DNA of 7,320 nucleotides from NCBI GenBank assembly GCA_021789715.1, contig JAJYJE010000047.1:1-7320 (forward strand), read 5' to 3'. Below, one piece after another: positions 6,159 to 7,320 of the stretch; positions within the stretch are counted from its first letter, which is position 1; every line of letters begins with the position of its first letter. Origin of the DNA: a bacterium. Lineage in GTDB: Bacteria > Patescibacteriota > Doudnabacteria > UBA920. Under the pieces are notes generated by a model, which was not told the DNA's origin, made no database searches, and saw only the letters and a program-made list of their open reading frames with translations. The position numbers and the translations under genes are program-made.

Positions 6159-6450
6159 ACGCTCGCTAAAGCTCGCTGCCTCCCCTTTCCTTAAGTTGCC
6201 TCGGTCACGGAGTAAATCCGTTGCCCTCGGCACTATATTTTACTTGATAAACTGCTATTCGGATTATATTTAGGGACAATTAAAACCCCTCAATTGGCGA
6301 AAACGATGGTGCGTCTAGTGTCGGTCTCCACCCCTCAGCCCTGTGCCTGATGGTACAGGGTCTTCCCCAAGCGAAGGGTATATAAGCCTAAAGTGGCGCT
6401 TTATATACAAATATTCAATTTTTTCTTAGGTTTTGCTGTCTTTTCGTTTT

Positions 6451-6466
6451 CCACAAGATATAGTGG
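6451..6466. promoter_or_regulatory. NrdR box, proximal, just after the predicted start
   Basis: The plus strand reads CCACAAGATATAGTGG, a near-palindrome with the NrdR-box core. Its centre is 33 bp from the centre of the other box, about three helical turns, close to the usual spacing of paired NrdR boxes. It covers roughly +5 to +20 of the predicted transcript. Confidence 0.8.
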
Positions 6467-6477
6467 AATACACTTTT

Positions 6478-6506
6478 ATGTTAATACTACATATAGTTTT
6501 TGTCAA
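6478..6506 (-). promoter_or_regulatory. nrdR(-nrdJ) promoter
   Basis: The minus strand has a perfect TTGACA at 6506-6501, a 17-bp spacer and TAACAT at 6483-6478 (4 of 6). Predicted start is about 6471. The spacer is itself an NrdR box and a second box lies just past the start, the arrangement expected of a repressed promoter. Confidence 0.7.
6484..6499. promoter_or_regulatory. NrdR box, distal, in the -35/-10 spacer
   Basis: The plus strand reads ATACTACATATAGTTT. It keeps the conserved core of the NrdR box consensus acaCwAtATaTwGtgt as I recall it (C, w, A, AT, T, w, G at the expected places) with one core change. It fills the spacer of the predicted promoter, so bound NrdR would block polymerase. 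Confidence 0.75.
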
Positions 6507-6561
6507 AACTCGGGGTTTCCCAATTTCTGCCTGTTTCTTGTGACGGATATCCACAGCAATA

Positions 6562-6905
6562 ACTTAAAAGGCGGCCGCCCTTCATCGGTTCCCAAAAGCG
6601 GTCCTTGCCCATTCAAAACCGCCGCAACTCCCCGCCGAGCACCGCTTGGTTGCCGTCGTCATCGTCGCTTCGCTCAAAAACCCCCTGGACGGTCGCCTGT
6701 GATGCCTCATCGGCCCACGGCTACCATCAGCTCTCGACCATCAGGCCCTGCCCGCACTACCGAATTAAGCTCTACTCGGTCGCCGTCAGAGACCTCCGGC
6801 CTCTGGCGGGCCTGCCCCCGTTCGTAAAGTAACTCACGCATTACGCCCGCAGTTTGCACCACAGGAACTGCGGGGCAAATATTTTTTTATGCCCTAATTT
6901 TGATA
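6562..6905 (-). ncRNA. Candidate structured non-coding RNA, about 340 nt, class unknown
   Basis: A GC-rich block (about 6565-6876) sits in AT-rich flanks and has no convincing protein frame on either strand; the open frames are Pro/Arg/Ser-rich and overlap one another. The minus strand is purine-rich and folds locally: CCCGCAGTT/AACTGCGGG (6846-6874), CAGAG/CTCTG around a GCCGGAGGT loop, a 7-bp AAGCGGT/ACCGCTT long-range pair, and GATG/CATC. A possible minus promoter lies upstream (6912-6941), and a weak AAGGGC-GGCC-GCCTTT hairpin ends the block at 6567-6582. I looked for hallmarks of RNase P RNA, tmRNA, SRP RNA and rRNA and found none. Strand and limits are uncertain. Confidence 0.4.
6846..6888 (+). 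terminator. Hairpin with downstream T-run; plus terminator or RNA stem
   Basis: CCCGCAGTT (6846-6854) pairs perfectly with AACTGCGGG (6866-6874). A run of seven T follows at 6882-6888 on the plus strand. The T-run begins 7 nt after the stem, which is far for an intrinsic terminator, and no plus-strand gene precedes it. It may instead be the first stem of the minus-strand RNA. Confidence 0.35.
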
Positions 6906-6911
6906 CGATGA

Positions 6912-6941
6912 ATTTTAGCTGCATTAATCTGAAATATTCAA
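6912..6941 (-). promoter_or_regulatory. Possible promoter for the candidate ncRNA
   Basis: The minus strand reads TTGAAT (6941-6936, 4 of 6), an 18-bp spacer and TAAAAT (6917-6912, 5 of 6). Start would be near 6905, just ahead of the GC-rich block. The region is AT-rich, so chance matches are likely. Confidence 0.4.
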
Positions 6942-6956
6942 TCTTAAATCTACAAA

Positions 6957-7001
6957 TAAAAACTCCCCGCGTTGGCTAAAAGCCGACTGGGGGAAATTTT
7001 T
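6957..7001. terminator. Bidirectional terminator-like hairpin
   Basis: TCCCC (6964-6968) pairs with GGGGA (6990-6994), with an inner TTGGCT/AGCCGA arm (6972-6977, 6981-6986) and a small internal loop. The minus strand continues AGTTTTTATTT and the plus strand AAATTTTT, so both directions are possible. On the minus strand it would end transcripts coming from 7100 and beyond. Confidence 0.6.
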
Positions 7002-7119
7002 AAATTTACAGTTATGTATCTGTGAAGCTCCTCGTCCTCAACCTAGGAGGAGAGTTAGGGACGGGTTAAACTTTTGGTGGCGATCCCGTCCGCCGCTTCA
7101 GGAGCAAAATTTTTAAATT
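6994..7119. repeat. 13-bp direct repeats flanking the three-stem element
   Basis: AAATTTTTAAATT occurs at 6994-7006 and again at 7107-7119. The copies bracket a structured element of about 100 bp. AT-rich repeats can arise by chance, but 13 exact bases on both sides of a compact folded unit is notable. Confidence 0.5.
7027..7105. other. Compact three-stem junction element (RNA or small repeat element)
   Basis: The outer stem GCTCCT (7027-7032) with AGGAGC (7100-7105) closes two hairpins: TCCTC/GAGGA (7035-7039, 7047-7051) and a 7-bp GGACGGG/CCCGTCC (7059-7065, 7085-7091) with a 19-nt loop. This three-way layout looks like a small RNA, a cis-regulatory RNA or a short inverted-repeat element. 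On the minus strand it lies between a TTGACA promoter and the 6957-7001 terminator. I recognise no known family. Confidence 0.5.
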
Positions 7120-7161
7120 GACATAATTGCCATAATTTAAATAATTGAACATCATTGTCAA
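7118..7161. promoter_or_regulatory. Overlapping face-to-face promoters
   Basis: On the plus strand TTGACA (7118-7123) is followed after 16 bp by AATAAT (7140-7145). On the minus strand TTGACA (7161-7156) is followed after 16 bp by TAAATT (7139-7134). Both -35 boxes are perfect and the two units overlap. The minus promoter points into the three-stem element; the plus one points towards 7150 and beyond, where only a short frame exists before the window edge. Confidence 0.45.
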
Positions 7162-7214
7162 GCTTCATTTACTTATGGCAATTTCGTCGATCATGCGCCA
7201 TTATGTCGATGAGC

Positions 7215-7320
7215 TTAAGGCACTACGTTCCGTACCGTGAACGCGCCGGCCACACTGCCGGGGGCCGGATGGGCCAGCGGCGTCGGCGGCAATTGGGTCA
7301 GGCTATCGAGCCCGGCCAAG
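7215..7320 (-). CDS. C-terminal end of an unknown protein (runs off window)
   Basis: The minus strand has an open frame entering from the right edge and ending in TAA at 7217-7215, giving 34 residues: a Pro-rich stretch (around QLPPTPLAHPAPGS) and a closing AGAFTVRNVVP. The stop falls where composition changes from GC-rich to AT-rich spacer, as expected at a gene end, and the strand agrees with most of the window. A plus-strand frame from a GTG at 7237 is also open to the edge, so strand assignment is not certain. Nothing here identifies a family. Confidence 0.45.
   Translation of the reverse strand, partial: LAGLDSLTQLPPTPLAHPAPGSVAGAFTVRNVVP

Larger units (their letters stand above)
6106..6471 (-). 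promoter_or_regulatory. Long structured 5' leader of nrdR (class unidentified)
   Basis: If transcription starts near 6471, the nrdR leader is about 365 nt. In order of transcription it shows several hairpins. The first pairs 6395-6407 with 6379-6388 (GCC/GGC plus TATATAA arms). The second is a 9-bp stem, CCCTGTACC/GGCACAGGG, with an ATCA loop at 6339-6360. The third is an ACGGA/TCCGT hairpin (6207-6221) inside a TGCC/GGCA pair (6196-6232), framed by two copies of CCGAGG(G)CAAC. The last is the hairpin listed separately beside the start codon. I could not match it to a known riboswitch: the B12-box and other cobalamin riboswitch core sequences are not visible. A nrdJ-type RNA motif is known from metagenomes, but I cannot recall its consensus well enough to claim it. 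A TATAAT at 6263-6268 might be an internal promoter. Confidence 0.5.

Noticed and set aside
6106..6420. Cobalamin riboswitch in the nrdR leader
   Set aside because: Tempting because of the B12 context and a GCCACT at 6393-6398 on the minus strand, but the B12 box and the GGTG/CCCGC core were not found, so I list it only as an unidentified structured leader.
6393..6827. 144-codon plus-strand frame, plus a 75-codon frame overlapping it
   Set aside because: It runs through the nrd promoter and the NrdR boxes, then into the GC-rich block; the product is Pro/Arg/Ser-rich with no motif. The structured-RNA reading explains the region better.
6562..6905. RNase P RNA, tmRNA or SRP RNA
   Set aside because: No GAGGAAAGTCC or partner segment, no tRNA-like TTCGA/CCA end, and no SRP GGAAG core were seen on either strand.
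7175..7240. 21-residue plus-strand frame starting at ATG 7175, downstream of the plus promoter
   Set aside because: No Shine-Dalgarno and overlap with the probable minus-strand gene end; too short to support by sequence alone.

Overview
The window most likely comes from a bacterium of the Candidate Phyla Radiation (Patescibacteria), probably Parcubacteria-like. This is inferred from the style of the NUDIX and NrdJ proteins, the almost complete lack of Shine-Dalgarno sequences on minus-strand genes, AT-rich spacers around GC-moderate genes, and a dependence on vitamin B12 for deoxyribonucleotide synthesis. TGA is used as a normal stop (for example at the end of the 772-1101 gene), so the Gly-recoding lineages are unlikely. 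The lineage is inferred and was not checked against a database.

Left half (1-2270, minus strand): a tightly packed operon reading cobO (corrinoid adenosyltransferase), a DUF4430 lipoprotein resembling the transcobalamin C-terminal fold, an unknown 109-aa helical protein, a six-helix DUF6580 putative transporter, and a NUDIX hydrolase cut by the window edge. Spacings are 16 bp, 16 bp, a 4-bp ATGA overlap and a 41-bp overlap. I read this as a candidate B12 (corrinoid) capture, uptake and adenosylation cassette.

Middle (2270-2748): a solitary plus-strand 65-aa membrane peptide with its own strong promoter (extended -10), a good Shine-Dalgarno and a terminator. It converges on the nrd genes, and the gap holds four consecutive hairpins.

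Right centre (2749-6506, minus strand): nrdR and nrdJ. NrdJ is a class II, adenosylcobalamin-dependent ribonucleotide reductase, so the two halves of the window join functionally: the left operon would supply the cofactor that NrdJ consumes. Upstream of nrdR is a TTGACA/TAACAT promoter with two NrdR boxes, one in the -35/-10 spacer and one just after the predicted start. A roughly 365-nt structured leader follows. A 174-bp spacer of 9-nt repeats separates nrdR from nrdJ.

Right end (6507-7320): no convincing protein until the edge. It holds a GC-rich block of about 340 bp that looks like a minus-strand structured RNA, a bidirectional terminator, a compact three-stem element flanked by 13-bp direct repeats, face-to-face promoters, and probably the last 34 codons of another minus-strand gene.
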